This document shows, piece after piece, positions 25,329 through 37,675 of a DNA stretch of 64,000 nucleotides. Numbering within the stretch: position 1 is the stretch's first letter; each line of letters begins with the position of its first letter. The stretch is taken from the NCBI GenBank assembly GCA_947044405.1, contig CAMRHE010000196.1, positions 1,843,001 to 1,907,000 of the forward strand. Reading direction: 5' to 3'. A model generated the notes under the pieces. That model worked only from the letters and a program-made list of their open reading frames with translations. It did no database searches and was not told where the DNA came from. The position numbers and the translations under genes are program-made. Origin of the DNA: Leptodactylus fallax (taxonomy: Eukaryota; Chordata; Amphibia; Anura; Leptodactylidae).

Positions 25329-25644
25329 TTAAAGAGGACTTTTCATGTCCTCATGTATATGCGGTTTTATAAACTGCTAGAAAGCCGCTGAATTCAACGC
25401 TTTCCCGTTATGTGCCACAGGGCTGGAGGTATCGGTGCCGTTAGTTTTCTGCCCATTGTGAGGAGGACGTTCCTGGATGAGTACAGTCAGAGGGGGCGTT
25501 CCTCACAGCCCAGCTAGACTGTCAGGAATGCCCTTCTGATGATGGGCAGAAAACTAACGGCATCAATATCTCATAACGCACTGACGGCTTTTCTAGCGGA
25601 ATATAAAACCGCATGTGCCTGAGGACATGAAAATTCCTCTTTAA
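25329..25644. repeat. Foldback MITE
   Basis: The left arm 'ttaaagaggacttttcatgt' with 'cctcatgtatatgcggtttt' is the inverse of the right arm 'aaaaccgcatgtgcctgagg' with 'acatgaaaattcctctttaa'. The inner 'gccgttagttttctgcccat' pairs with 'atgggcagaaaactaacggc'. About 315 bp, nearly a perfect hairpin, non-coding. Confidence 0.75.
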
Positions 25645-25980
25645 GGACATATCATAAAGGGGTTGCCACTTTCAGCAAATATTTCTTATTTGTATAATGA
25701 AAAGTATACACAACTATTGAAGCCCATGACTCTTTACATCGGGGTACTTGAGACTACGCCTGATTTGCTAATGTGTGCTTATGAGGGGTTCTAGTCAGGG
25801 GGTTGAATTAGACTGCAGTAACCATTAAAAGTGCAATTTTGTATTAATTTTGGGGGGTCACATCTGCGTTTGGTGACCATTTGGGGATTCCGTCCCACAT
25901 TCTGCTTGAAAAATGCGGAGAGAAAAATCCTGCAAGAAGAAACCCCAACGCAAACCCAATGCAGCGTAAATTGTTCTTGT
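25645..25980. repeat. Fragments of two MITE families
   Basis: About 25650-25712 ('aaaggggttgccactttcag', 'tttgtataatgaaaagtata') matches the end of the MITE at 49667. About 25855-25975 ('gggtcacatctgcgtttggt', 'tgcggagagaaaaatcctgc') matches the 7157 family. Confidence 0.5.
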
Positions 25981-26065
25981 TTCATTGTTTTTTGCAAATA
26001 GCTAATAAACATAATAAACATAATTTGCACCAGGGCTGAATAATTTTTGATTGCATTTGTATGTA

Positions 26066-26810
<745 letters not shown>

Positions 26811-28240
26811 TTTATGACTTTTTTTCTCATGTGGTAACTGCAGTCAATCACTGGATATAGTGAGTTACCATTGTGGCCAGTGATGGGCAGTCATATGTCT
26901 GTACTGGGATGTCATTGTTGTGGCAGAAAGTACAGAGATTTGTGGGGGATCATGAAGCATTGGAACATGAGGCGATCAGTGAGGTGAGTATGACTTCTTA
27001 TTAGACCATTCTGAACTGTTTCTAGAATTTTTTGTTGGTTGGACAACCCATTTAAGAAGAGACCTTCCTTTATTAGGTTCCCCTCTTTTTTTGTTAATTT
27101 ATATAATATTGTGCCACATTATTTATTACTGTTAGGCTCATGTATATGTTCTTATAGTGTCTCCGCACAACCTGTGTATATTATGGAGCCATAATATCAC
27201 ATCTATAGGCTTCATATGAGGGCATGTTGTTTTTTTGTTTGTTTTATAGTTTATGAATCTGCCATAAACTGAATTGTAGCATGTACTACCAGATTATGTA
27301 TGACAGAGGTATTTTCCCTGGAAACATTGCTTCTTGGGCTGGATATCTGCATGATATTCCACCATATGGCACAGACTGCTCTGTTGAGTGAATGATATGG
27401 AGCGTGTTTTTTTTAGTTTTTCCTAATCTTATGTGGAGCTGTGTGAAATGAATGGGCCAACATACCCTCATAGGTACAGTGGTCAGCAGGGCAATGGGTA
27501 GTTGAGAGAGGTGGACAGATGCCGGATGTTTCATTCTGGATTTAGATTATGTTCTATGCAGGGACAAGATTTTGTTTCGTCAATTGGATTATGTAAAGAG
27601 GGCAGATATTAGGCAGGGTTCCTGCTGTGTGAAGGTGAGTGATGATTTCACCTTGCTTAGACACTCCTTCCTCTCTTCTTATGTCTCTCTTTTATTTCTC
27701 TTCTTCATTTCATTTTATTTGTATTATGTAGTCTCCAGGAAAAAATGTTGAAGACGTGTCTTGATAAAATGTGTTCACTGCAGTAAATGTTGTATCTATG
27801 ATATATTAATAACTTTGTAACTTCCGTCTTTCGTAAGGGGTAACCTGCTTAGTGGATAACCCAGTCTAATGAGCCTGACGTGGTACTTAGAGGCACTAAT
27901 ACGCCTTCCTAACCAGATTCTGCTTAGTGATTAGGGTGATTTGGATAAAGCCCACTTTTTTCAGCTACTGTAATAGAAAATGTAGCTGCACCTTGTGCTG
28001 TGAGGTCATGTTCTATAAAAAGAGCTGTTTAGTATGTCATTCTTAGTCCATATTTTACACCCATAGCGCAGGACTAAAACATCTTAACACCTAAAAGCAA
28101 GAGGAATACATGTATGAAAGGGAGAAAATCCACAACTATATCTGATACGCTGAGTGTATTTCCTTATTATTAGGGCTCATGCACAAGGCACAACCCTCTG
28201 CATGAAAACTGTACTGTAGCAGTACACATATATACGGTAT
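26811..28240. other. No gene seen
   Basis: About 26830-27060 looks like a fragment of an anuran repeat ('gatgggcagtcatatgtctg', 'ttggttggacaacccattta'). The rest is unremarkable AT-rich intronic sequence. Confidence 0.4.
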
Positions 28241-28243
28241 AGT

Positions 28244-28760
28244 GTACAGTTCTGAGCAAAAATAGAAGTCCTAATAGTTTATGTTTAGCAATTAAGTGAA
28301 TGAACAAAATAGAAATCTAAATCACATTAATATTTGGTGTGACCACCCTTTGTCTTCCATCACTTCTTCTAGGTACATTTGCAGATATTTTTTGAAGGAA
28401 CTTGGCAGGGAGGTTGTTCCAAACATCTTGGAGAACTAAGCACAGATCTTCTGTAGGTGTAGGCTTGCTCCAATCCATCTGTCTCATCATGTAATTTAAG
28501 ACAGACTTGAGATCAGCATATTTCCCATCATGCCTAAAATGTTTGCAAAGTACTGTATGTTTGAAGATTTTCTTCACAAGAGCCAATGCTTCTAGGGAAG
28601 AATAACTCTGTACATATACAATCTGAGCAAGCATATTTTTTCTTTACAGTCCTATTAGTATCTGTCCATGTACCTCTGTATGGAACCAGAGGCATAAGGA
28701 GGTATAGTAGAGGCCTTGTGCACCCCAATGATAGCTACAGTGCATAAGTTCTAAGTCTAT
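28244..28760 (-). mobile_element. Tc1/mariner element D, decayed fragment
   Basis: The left end 'acagttctgagcaaaaatag' with 'aacaaaatagaaatctaaat' is a degenerate Tc1 terminus. It is followed by the 3' end of a transposase gene on the minus strand. The right part is missing or unrecognisable. Confidence 0.65.
28317..28634 (-). pseudogene. Tc1-D transposase C-terminal remnant
   Basis: The reading shows SYSSLEALALVKKIFKHTVL then DWSKPTPTEDLCLVLQDVWN and NLPAKFLQKISANVPRR, the last helices of a Tc1 transposase (compare EEW-KIP at this place in the other copies). No catalytic triad can be located. Confidence 0.65.
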
Positions 28761-28830
28761 AAATCTAGATAGTACACTGTGTATTGGTACTCATTTTTAA
28801 CCACATTTTTATGTGAAACGTATTTTAAAG

Positions 28831-28834
<4 letters not shown>

Positions 28835-28878
<44 letters not shown>
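28835..28878. repeat. (TA)n microsatellite
   Basis: About 21 TA units. No other structure. Confidence 0.95.
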
Positions 28879-28880
<2 letters not shown>

Positions 28881-29227
28881 ATGTTCCATGTCACTATCTA
28901 TATTTTAAAAACTAGTAAATCCTGCAACTTTCACTTTTGGCCAATAACCCTAATTATAGCTTGCCACTTACCAATTCTGTAGGGGTTTTCTTTGCAACAT
29001 TCACCTCATTTACAGTGGGGAAAAAAAGTATTTAGTCAGCCACCAATTGTGCAAGTTCTCCCACTTAAAAAGATGAGGCCGGCCTGTAATTGTCATCATA
29101 GGTAGACCTCAACTATGAGAGACAAAATGAGAAAACAAATCCAGAAAATCACATTCTCTGATTTTTAAAGAATTTATTTGCGAATTATGGTGGAAAATAA
29201 GTATTTGGTGAATAACAAAAGTTCATC

Positions 29228-30241
29228 TCAATGCTTTGTTATATATCCTTTGTTGGCAATGACAGAGGTCAAACATTTTCTGTAAGTCTTCACAAGGTTG
29301 GCACACACTGTTGCTGGTATGTTGGCCCATTTCTCCATGCAGATCTCCTCTAGAGCAATGATGTTTTGGGGCTGTCGCTGGGCAACACGGACTTTCAACT
29401 CCCTCCAAAGGTTTTCTATGGGGTTGAGATCTGAAGACTGGCTAGGCCACTCCAGGACCTTGAAATGCTTCTTACGAAGTCACTCCTTCGTTGCCCAGGC
29501 GGTGTGCTTGGGATCATTGTCATGCTGAGACACCCAGCCACATTTCATCTGCAATGCCCTTACTGATGGAAGGAGGTTTGCACTCAAAATCGCACGATAC
29601 ATGGCCCCATTCATTCTTTCATGTACAGGATTAGTCGTCCTGGTCCCTTAGTAGAGAAACATCCCCAAAGCATGATGTTGCCACCCCCATGTAGGTATGT
29701 TGTTCTTTGGATGCAACTCAGCATTCACTCTCCTCCAAACACAACGCGTTGTGTTTCTAGCAAAAAGTTCTACTTTGGTTTCATCTGACCATATGACATT
29801 CTCCCAATACTCTTCTGGAACATCCAAATGCTCTCTAGCAAACTTCAGACAGGCCCGGATATGTACTGGCTTAAGCAGGGGGACACGTCTGGCACTGCAG
29901 GATCTGAGTCCCTGGCAGCGTAGTGTGTTACTGACAGTAGCCTTTGTTACATTAGTCCCAGCTTTCTGCAGGTCATTCATTAGGTCCCCCCGTGTGGTTC
30001 TGGGATTTTTGCTCACCGTTCTTGTGATCATTTTGTCCCCACGGGGTGAGATCTTGCGTGGAGCCCCTGATGGAGGGAGATTATCAGTGGTCTTGTATGT
30101 CTTCCATTTTCTAATTATTGCTCCCACAGTTGATTTCTTCACACCAAGCTGCTTGCCTATTGCAGATTCAGTCTTCCCAGCCTGGTGCAGGTCTACAATT
30201 TTGTTTCTGGTGTCCTTCCACAGCTCTTTGGTCTTCACCAT
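29228..30241 (-). pseudogene. Tc1-B transposase, copy 3, broken
   Basis: The N-terminal 180 residues are continuous from [20 protein letters not shown] through the first Asp in [10 protein letters not shown]. About eight bases are missing near 29693 ('ccatgtaggtatg' where the family has 'ccatgcttcacagtaggtatg'), which shifts the frame. Further on, Trp in KEW-LRK is TGA. The HDNDPKHTA and NPIENLW blocks are present downstream. It is inactive but has a different set of lesions from copies 1 and 2. Confidence 0.92.
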
Positions 30242-30517
30242 AGTGGAGTTTGGAGTGTGACTGTTTGAGGTTGTGGACAGGTGTCTTTTGTACTGATAAC
30301 AATTTCAAACAGGTGCCATTACTACAGGTAATGAGTGGAGGACAGAGGAGCCTCTTAAAGAAGAAGTTACAGGTCTGTGAGAGCCAGAAATCTTGCTTGT
30401 TTGTAAATACCAAATACTTATTTTCCACCATAATTTGCAAATAAATTCTTAAAAAATCAGACAATGTGATTTTCTGAATTTGTTTTCTCATTTTGTCTTT
30501 CATAGTTGAGGTCTACC

Positions 30518-30729
30518 CAGTGGCGTAACTAGGAATGGCTGGGCCCCAAGGCGAGCATTTGACATGGGCCCCCCCCCCCCCGAACCGCTGCCCCCAATCG
30601 CCCCCCCCGGACCGCCCCCCCCCCCCCCGGCCTATTAGAAATAGAAAGTATCGGGGGCCCGCGGTGCCACCTAATGTCCCGGGCCCTGTGGCAGCTGCTA
30701 ACGCTGCTGCCCCGATAGTTACGCCCCTG
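30518..30729. mobile_element. hAT-like MITE with perfect 8-bp target duplication
   Basis: The left tip CAGTGGCGTAACTA and the inverse of the right tip (TAGTTACGCCCCTG) differ at one base. The flanks are GGTCTACC at 30510-30517 and GGTCTACC at 30730-30737, an exact 8-bp duplication as hAT transposases make. The 212-bp interior is GC-rich with several C-runs and no open frame of interest. It sits in the right arm of the Tc1-B copy and so is younger than that insertion. Confidence 0.93.
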
Positions 30730-30829
30730 GGTCTACCTATGATGACAATTACAGGCCTCTCTCGTCTTTTTAAGTGGGAGAACTTGCACAATTGGTGGCT
30801 GACTAAATACTTTTTTTCCCCACTGTACA

Positions 30830-31355
30830 TTACAAATGGAATTACAATAGAAGATAACAACTCTATAGATAAACCGATTGGCCCATCATTACATCCACTG
30901 CTGACAATAGATGATGTCACAGCTTATCTACTCCAGCTCCCTGCACAGAGCATTTGGAGAAAACTCTCCCATAGATCACAATGAGTCAGCTCCAGCCCAC
31001 TCCTGTCTATAGCTGTGACTATGCTATAAAGCATATTACTAAATGCAGTTAACAAAGCAGAAGAGAAGCTCAGGCAAGATGGCAGCCTCCATAATCATAC
31101 AGAAAATTGAATTAAAAAAAAATGTACAATCAGGAAATAAAAACAGATTAGAAAAATAGATATATTTCACTTCTGGTTTTAATAAATAATTAAAAAATGG
31201 AGACATATTCCTTTTAGGCTTCACATACCTAAAACTAGAAAATCTTTTGAAATCTAGCAAAGCTTCAAGTATTAGTCGTAATGTAAATATCAATTTACAA
31301 TGCTTACAATCATTGTATTGTCCTTTGTGTCTTTTATTCAAGGTATAATTTGCAG
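30830..31355. other. Intronic, no gene seen
   Basis: Unremarkable AT-rich sequence between the Tc1-B copy and the next candidate exon. Confidence 0.4.
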
Positions 31356-31389
31356 ACATCTTCACAGACAGAATTACAGCAGAGTTATG
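31356..31389 (+). CDS. ATP6AP1L: Candidate ATP6AP1L mini-exon
   Basis: The acceptor tataatttgcag and donor ATG|gtaaga bracket 34 nt reading TSSQTELQQSY plus one base. That base plus GA from the exon at 31902 makes a Gly codon, so the phases agree on both sides. The polar Ser/Gln content suits the linker between the luminal domain and the membrane-proximal domain in the ATP6AP1 family. The exon is short and has no sequence homology I can cite, so it is tentative. Confidence 0.5.
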
Positions 31390-31526
31390 GTAAGAATTTT
31401 TTTTCTTGATATTCATTATATAGTTCACAGCTTGCATAGAATAAAAAGTGCCAAAAATAGAAGAGAATCTAGAATGGATAAGTATGTTTAGCCTCTTACA
31501 GTATATGTCCTGGAGGTCTAATAAGA

Positions 31527-31701
31527 TGTGATACGGTGAGGGGATTCAAGTCCAGTCCATTCACAGTCTCCCTCTATTCCAAGGGATCGCACCAGTCAAA
31601 CTCACTACAATTTAGAATGAAGACCTGTTTGAGTGTTGTGATCTTTGTGAATAGAGGTAAATTGTGAAAGGACTGGACTCAAATCCCCTCACCATATAAG
31701 A
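31527..31701. repeat. Small foldback MITE
   Basis: The left arm 'ggtgaggggattcaagtcca' and right arm 'tggactcaaatcccctcacc' are near-perfect inverse copies about 100 bp apart. It lies 200 bp before the 31902 exon. Confidence 0.75.
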
Positions 31702-31901
31702 TCTCTTCCGACCTCGAGGATATGTAAAAGGTTAAAGATATTTTTCCATTCTGCATGTTCCAATAGTTTTTTTGTACTCTTGAATGCCAAGTTTGTCCAT
31801 TTCTTGAAAGGTAAAGTTGTGTTTGGATTGTGGACATTCCGTAGTTGAAATTTCTTTACATGTTGTATAGATCGCATTTTAATATATTGGTTTTGTTGTA
31901 G

Positions 31902-31963
31902 GATATTCTAACATGTCTAGCACACAAGAAGATTATACGTTACCTCAAACAGAGAATAACCAG
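31902..31963 (+). CDS. ATP6AP1L: ATP6AP1L exon (linker region)
   Basis: The acceptor is ttggttttgttgtag and the donor CAG|gtgaga. The 62 nt complete a codon with two bases and then read YSNMSSTQEDYTLPQTENNQ, ending in phase 0, exactly as needed by the phase-0 start of the 34275 exon. The sequence is polar and probably unstructured, in the place where ATP6AP1 has its processed linker. The assignment comes from phase and position rather than similarity. Confidence 0.7.
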
Positions 31964-32169
31964 GTGAGATGTGGAGATGATAATGAAAATCATCATTTAT
32001 ATCATATATATCAATCTGTTAGCGCTGCATCAGCTGTCATGTCTGAAGTCCTATCCACCTACAGTGGACAATGGCCACATGCTGTTTTGCCACTATTAAC
32101 ATGCAGTCATTGGTCACTGTGGGTGTGTGGGGCTTTGGTCGTGGCACAAGCTGTATCTTTTGGGCATGG

Positions 32170-32400
32170 CATTAGTTGCACAGTGAATTCCACCCCATTC
32201 AGAATTTTTTTTCCAGCATCCCAGTACATCATACAGAATAATAAATGGTACCATAGCAAAGTACAATTTGTAATGCAAAAAGTAAGCCCTAATATGGTTC
32301 TGTGAATGGAAAAAAGTGGGGGATAAAACTGAAACAAGACAATGTCTCTAAGGACCAAACTAAGCCACATTCTTAAGGGGCTAAAGAGTCCTGATAGCTC
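32170..32400 (-). repeat. Dispersed frog repeat fragment
   Basis: It shares 'attccaccccattcagaatt', 'cccagtacatcatacagaat' and 'aaatggtacca' with 4835-4895. It ends 'ccacattcttaaggggctaa'. Non-coding. 32401-34274 shows nothing else recognised. Confidence 0.5.
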
Positions 32401-34274
32401 TTGTAGATGGTGTGTGCCATATTTATTGTGTGGTTAGGACTGTAAATGAGATCTTGCAGTAAGGAGACTGAAAATATGTTATGTGAAGATTTACACAGAC
32501 TACCGATAGGAAATTAGGCTCTATAAATTAAAATACACAGAGGGTTAAAGAAGTATATAGGAGATTTACCCCTGTAAGTAGAATCCAGCAGCTTGTAAAT
32601 TTTATCAAGGTCCATTTTAACCTTATACTACAGCTTTTTGCTCTACTGCCTGGGCTCTAATCTGAGTCTTGGTTGGGGTGTGTTCACAAATTGTATAGGA
32701 AGAAAGCAGCTCAATGACACTAATTGTGAGCACATATGTATGAAGGTCATAAGAATAAAACACACAAAAGGACAGCAGTCCAGATTTAATGCGCTTCAAA
32801 GCTGCGGCTTCCTATATAGAGGCCATAAGAGGACATTGCTGTGTAAGCATTTTGGATACTGATGGGTTTCTAGGTTATAGTGGAATTGCTGCTCTTATGC
32901 TTTTACTGTGATTGCAGATGTATTTATCCTAATGCTGAAAAATCCAGTCTCCACATTTTATACAGCTATATACACATATATTGGTGGCAGAGTAGGCCCA
33001 CGAATCCTTCACAAGAATGGTTTTTCTATAAAAATTTTAATTTTAATTTTTTTTTTTTGTGGCCAAAGTAGGTGAAAGTGTAGATTTACAGCTGATGAAC
33101 ATCCCAAGATTGCCAAGCAACATGTGATAAAAAGTTTGTCATCCAGAAAACCCTTTTAAGATAATTCTCTAGATTTATCTGCATATACATATAAAAAAAT
33201 TGTTTTTTATTATATTATGTTTTCATTATTTATGTTATCATGGATTCGCATCTGACTGCATAATAAATTAAAATTGGGTGTTGACGACCTGGACTTTTTG
33301 TCCTCTACCCCCTTGAAGTACTTAAGCATTGGTGGTGGTTCCTTCCCATGGCTACTCTTCTGGCTTCAGAATGGAGCAGGCAGATATATTCTGGTCAATG
33401 TCTATTAACTCTATTCATACTGTGCTGATTTCTAATTAAAGACATCAGCAAAGTCTAGAGAGTGTCCCAGACTATGTTTTTTTCTGTAAGGGTGTGAAAC
33501 AGGAGCAAAACACTGTGTGCACAACTGTCCGCTTTCTTTACTGAAACATCTTCAGAAATATACAAGATAAACATCAAACTGCCAATTGACACAAACAAGA
33601 AGTACCTGCACAGTGTAGATCTCCCATTTTCAGTAGTACTCCTGTGGGGAGGAAGTCTCCCTCTCCTCCCACTTGTGGTCCCTGGCATTACATACAATGA
33701 ATTGCAATGAATTTTTTTCAGCAACAGTAACAAGAAAAGTCTTTAGTATCGCTAACGGTTTAACTCTTAGTTGCTCAGTGACACACAATGGCGCACTCTC
33801 ATTACCAAACATTCCTCAACATAAAAATAACTTTCTGGCAACAGATATTGGTGTGGTTACCTCACAGTCCTGTCACTGAATTAAATTCTCTTCTGGCCAC
33901 TGGCAACTTTGTTCCCTTGCTAGCTGACTCTTACTATGTATCCGCGGCTCTTCAAAGTTCTGTGGTAATTTGTACTGTGTCCAGTGCTCACTATTTGGGT
34001 TTGATGGTGTGGGGGAGAGCCTGAGGCACTACATCTATAACATTTCCTCTGCAGAAAGTGATATTTTGAAGTTATGGCTACCTTGGAGACCTCTGGAATC
34101 ATAGTAGAGGCCAAAAGTCGATATTGGAGGATGACAGGGCTGAATATAGCTATTGAGCCTTGATATCATATGATAAGTGAATATCATATTAACTCTGTGT
34201 GTACTGTAGTATTAATTTTCTAAAACCATGCTTTTATTATTGTGGTTTTAAATACAAGGTGTGTTTTTATACAG

Positions 34275-34516
34275 GGTGTATATTACAATATTCTAAGAAA
34301 AGAGACGATGACCAGAGAAGTTATACAAGGAAATAATTTACCTCCTCAAAGCACTGTCAATATCACCAAAAATGGCAACACTTGCATTCTATTTGGAGTG
34401 AAGAGAATAATAATCAGATTTAAGAATCAAACTCAGCTGGACCTGACAAATCGAAATTTCAGCCTATATAACAATGTGGATAAAGGCGAATCCAACTGCA
34501 ATGAAGAAAATTCCAC
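34275..34516 (+). CDS. ATP6AP1L: ATP6AP1L exon (membrane-proximal luminal domain, N-terminal part)
   Basis: ATP6AP1L is a paralogue of ATP6AP1 (Ac45), a single-pass accessory subunit of the V-type proton ATPase. This 242-nt exon runs from acceptor tttttatacag to donor AC|gtaagc. It encodes GVYYNILRKETMTREV, a Ser/Pro/Asn linker, then TCILFGVKRIIIRFKNQTQL and NRNFSLYNNV, matching the ATP6AP1 block that begins ILFWAQNFSV. Glycosylation sequons NIT, NQT, NFS and NST fit a luminal location. It starts in phase 0 and leaves two bases, completed to Thr by the next exon. Confidence 0.85.
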
Positions 34517-34569
34517 GTAAGCAAGTATGGATTAATTTTCTATAAATTGTATATATATGAATTGGAGGA

Positions 34570-34892
34570 GCTTATATGAGCAGGGCCTTCTGTTGTGCTT
34601 GTTTCTGGATATTCCGCCCAGAATCCGCCTTCCATTGTTTTCAATGGGATGGCAGAGATCGCAGCAGCACGTGGAAAAAGAAGCGTCCTGCTCGATCTTG
34701 TCGTGCATTCCCCGCAGCTAGAGACTCCCTGCTGATTAGGCCCATTCATCTGGGCCTAATCAGTAGTGGGATGCCGCGATGGAATGCAGATACATTGCAT
34801 CAGCATCCCGTCGTGACTAGACCGCGGCGAAAATGCTGGTGGCGGAAAATGAACAGGAATTTCTCTTCATTTTCCGCTGTGTGAACATACCC
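34570..34892. repeat. MITE fragment, 'ttcacac' type
   Basis: It contains 'ttccgcccagaatccgcctt', 'ttgttttcaatgggatggca' and ends 'tgtgtgaacatacccttagg'. It directly abuts the next element in head-to-head fashion and is non-coding. Confidence 0.55.
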
Positions 34893-35298
34893 TTAGGGTA
34901 TGTTCACACAGTTTTTTGCAAGCTAAAAAAATCTTCAGGAGTTAGGAAACTTTTTTGACGTGTTTTTTTACATAATGCATTTTTTGTCGCTGTTTATACT
35001 GCGGTTTTAGTTGTCTTTTTTTGCTCCAGCACACTGTATGGACCTGGAAACTCCTGTTAAAAAAAACGCTAGTGGTTTTTGCAAAAAATGCATCAAAAAT
35101 CACGTCAAAAAACGGGTTGTGTTTTTTTCCCGCCGCCCATTGATTTCAATGGGTTTTTCAAGGCGGAATCTGCCTGAAGATAAGTCATGTTGAAAAAAAC
35201 TGCTACTGACTCCCATTGAAATGAATGGGAGGCATTTTTTGAGGCGGATTCCACCTCAAAATCAGTCTGCAAAAAAGTCCGTGTGAACATACCCTTAT
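34893..35298. repeat. MITE with 'agggtatgttcacac' inverted ends
   Basis: The left end 'tagggtatgttcacacagtt' is the inverse of the right end 'gtccgtgtgaacataccctt'. The interior is a long imperfect palindrome ('cgctagtggtttttgcaaaa', 'ttgatttcaatgggttttt', 'ttgaaatgaatgggaggca'). Confidence 0.75.
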
Positions 35299-35379
35299 AC
35301 TTATGTTATAGAAGTGGTCAATGTTGATCAAATAGTGATCATACAATATGTGTGAATAATATTATTATATTTTAACCCC

Positions 35380-35650
35380 TTCCCGCCAGAGCCAAAGGTT
35401 TTATATTTTTCCATTCACAGAGCCATATGAGGGCTTAATTTTTGAGGAACACATTGTAATTCTGAATGGGAAGTTTGAAAAAAACTTAGAATAGGGTAGA
35501 ATAAGAAAAACTGCTTTTGGGTGACTTTCATTTGCTTTATTTTATGGCGTTTATTGTGCAGCCAAATGATATGTTACCTGTATTTTGTAGGTCAGCGTGA
35601 TTACGGCGATACCAAATTTATATAGCTTTTGTAACAACACAGATTGTATT
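35380..35650 (+). repeat. Dispersed frog repeat fragment
   Basis: It has 'taaccccttcccgccagagc', 'gagccatatgagggcttaat' and 'attacggcgataccaaattt', hallmark phrases of an abundant anuran interspersed repeat; relatives are at 1600, 4640 and 32170. Decayed and non-coding. 35651-36220 has nothing further. Confidence 0.55.
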
Positions 35651-36221
35651 AAAACCCTATTGAAGCCAAGCCTGGGAGCCTTCAATATGCTCCCAGCTGT
35701 CATGGCAATGGATCTTATTAAAGGGTATAGCGATCACAGGGAAAATGGTGGTGACCATGCTCTCGGTCAGGTTTGACCAAGGCATTAATAGATATAATGC
35801 CCAAGATCACTACCAACATTGTTTGCGAGTCATTGCCACTGGGTCTCCACTGTATAATACAGTGGAGATCCGGCGGCTTTGGCGGCCGCGCAGTTCCTGA
35901 ACAATCACCCATGTTTAAAGACCCCACATCCATGGTAATAGCATGGGGGATGTTGAAATAGGGTTAATATGATTACTATTATAAAATTATTTATTGTGAT
36001 TATGTCTTGAAAATGCTTGCATTCTGTATATGCAACCATAATGTAACTGAGTCTTTCTCCTGTCCTGATAGTTTGTTATAATTTGTTAGTGTATGTAAAA
36101 TCCATCAGCATACAATCCAGGATGTTTAAATCTCTCAGACTGGATACATTATAACAAACTCTCAGCTATAAAAGATATTAGATTTGTACAACATTGATCC
36201 TCTAGTTGTAAGGAAGTTCTC

Positions 36222-36430
36222 TTAAAGGCCAGGGCCCCAAGTTGTGAATACGCAGCGTTTTGGCCACACTGGAAACACCAAAAAAAAATCTGCAGCGGAA
36301 ATGCTGCGATTTCAAAAAACGTTGCATTTTTGTAAATCACAACAGGTCAATTATACCTATGGAAACGCTGCAGACTTTCTGTGAAAACCACTGCAGAAAA
36401 ACCACAATGTGTTTCTGTTTTCACCTATCT
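36222..36430. repeat. MITE fragment, 'ctaaggccccacgtagcggg' family
   Basis: It begins 'aaaggccagggccccaagtt' and carries 'gtcaattatacctatggaaa' and 'ccactgcagaaaaaccacaa', matching the interiors at 9007 and 19646. The right end is lost. 36431-37670 shows no recognised gene. Confidence 0.5.
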
Positions 36431-37675
36431 CCGGCGTCCCCATTGTAGCGAATAAGAGCACCAAACTCCACCTGTCCCACCCACATTCAGCCTGGCTGCG
36501 CTCTGGTTGAATATAGAGCGGGAAAAAGGTCCTGCAGACTTTACTTCGTTGGTCAACCTCTTTATGAGATGACCTACAAGTCGGGGAGTGGTAGAGCAAA
36601 CTCGGTTGGGGTGCCACTTCTCCCCAGTTCTGCAATCCGGTTGTATTTTTACCTCCTGTTCAGCCTTCAATGGGCCCTGTGCGCTGCACATCTTGTTGTG
36701 ATAACATAATATGCGGAGCACGGGAGCCCCATGGAGCCTGAAGAGGAAGATTGCAGTGAGCAGGAGTGAAGATAGATAAGTTAATAGTGGCCATTACCGG
36801 ATCTCCATTGCCTATTAAAAAAGCCGATGCCCCCAAAAGACACAGGGCCCACTGGGGGATACACCGGTACTCCAGTCATCCAGTCCGAGCTTGGACCCAG
36901 AACAGTTCTCACTACAGGGGGTTGTTTTCATCTTTTACTAAGGCCCTATGGATACCCCAGATAGAGCACTTTCACACTAGTGTGATGTGATCTGATCTTT
37001 TGTTCTGTTGTAGAAAAAAAGAACAGACTAAACATTACAATGGATCTGTCTAATGACAAACAATGGATTCTGATAGACCCCATTGATTATAATGGGTTCT
37101 GCTGGGTACCCATTGTTTTTGCCATCACATTGCCAAATGAAAAAAAAAGTTGTGTGTGAATATAGACAAACAGAGCCCCCGACGCAGATGTTAAAGTAGT
37201 CTTAGAGTGAAAAACTGTCTAGTATGAAATAAATAAAATTGTCCAACTTTGCAATGAATATTTCTGTTGTTACAATGCATGCAAGTTAGAAATATTTGGG
37301 GGCAGATGGGAAGAAGCATGTAAAAAGTATTCAGAGGGGGGAAATATTTTGTAAAAAAAATAAATAAATAAAAGTATACACAAAATTAGTAAAAAAAAAC
37401 TGCAAAAATTAAGTAAATAAAAAATTAAACAAGCGCTGCCAATCCAAACTATATCTATATAACTTGATTTGATCGCCTGAAGCTATAAATACATGTTCAC
37501 ATAGATTCTGCTGTTTTGACTGGAAGTAGTTGAACTGTTTCCTAAACTATTTTTTTCATTGAAAACAACAAAAACTTCAGCAGAACCTGATGGACACCAT
37601 TATAAGTGTAATGCACAGCGGCTCTGGAACCACTGTGTTACCAAGTGTATTCACACTTTAAAACAAATGGGGCTC

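Larger units (their letters stand above)
29013..30825 (-). mobile_element. Tc1/mariner element B, copy 3, with nested hAT-like MITE
   Basis: Both CAGTGGGGAAAAAAAGTATT ends are present, with TA at 29011-29012 and 30826-30827. The 1813-bp length is the usual 1.6 kb plus a 212-bp insertion in the right inverted repeat (30518-30729). Same family as 14201 and 26066. Confidence 0.95.

Noticed and set aside
28835..28878. AT-rich tract as a replication origin or promoter
   Set aside because: It is a simple (TA)n microsatellite with no associated features.
30535..30984. Proline-rich 149-codon + strand open frame
   Set aside because: It crosses the GC-rich hAT-like MITE and a Tc1 terminus; the prolines come from C-runs.
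34242..34274. Upstream extension of the 34275 exon to an ATG at 34242
   Set aside because: A good splice acceptor (tttttatacag) sits at 34274 and the phase matches the 31902 exon, so the in-frame ATG is intronic.
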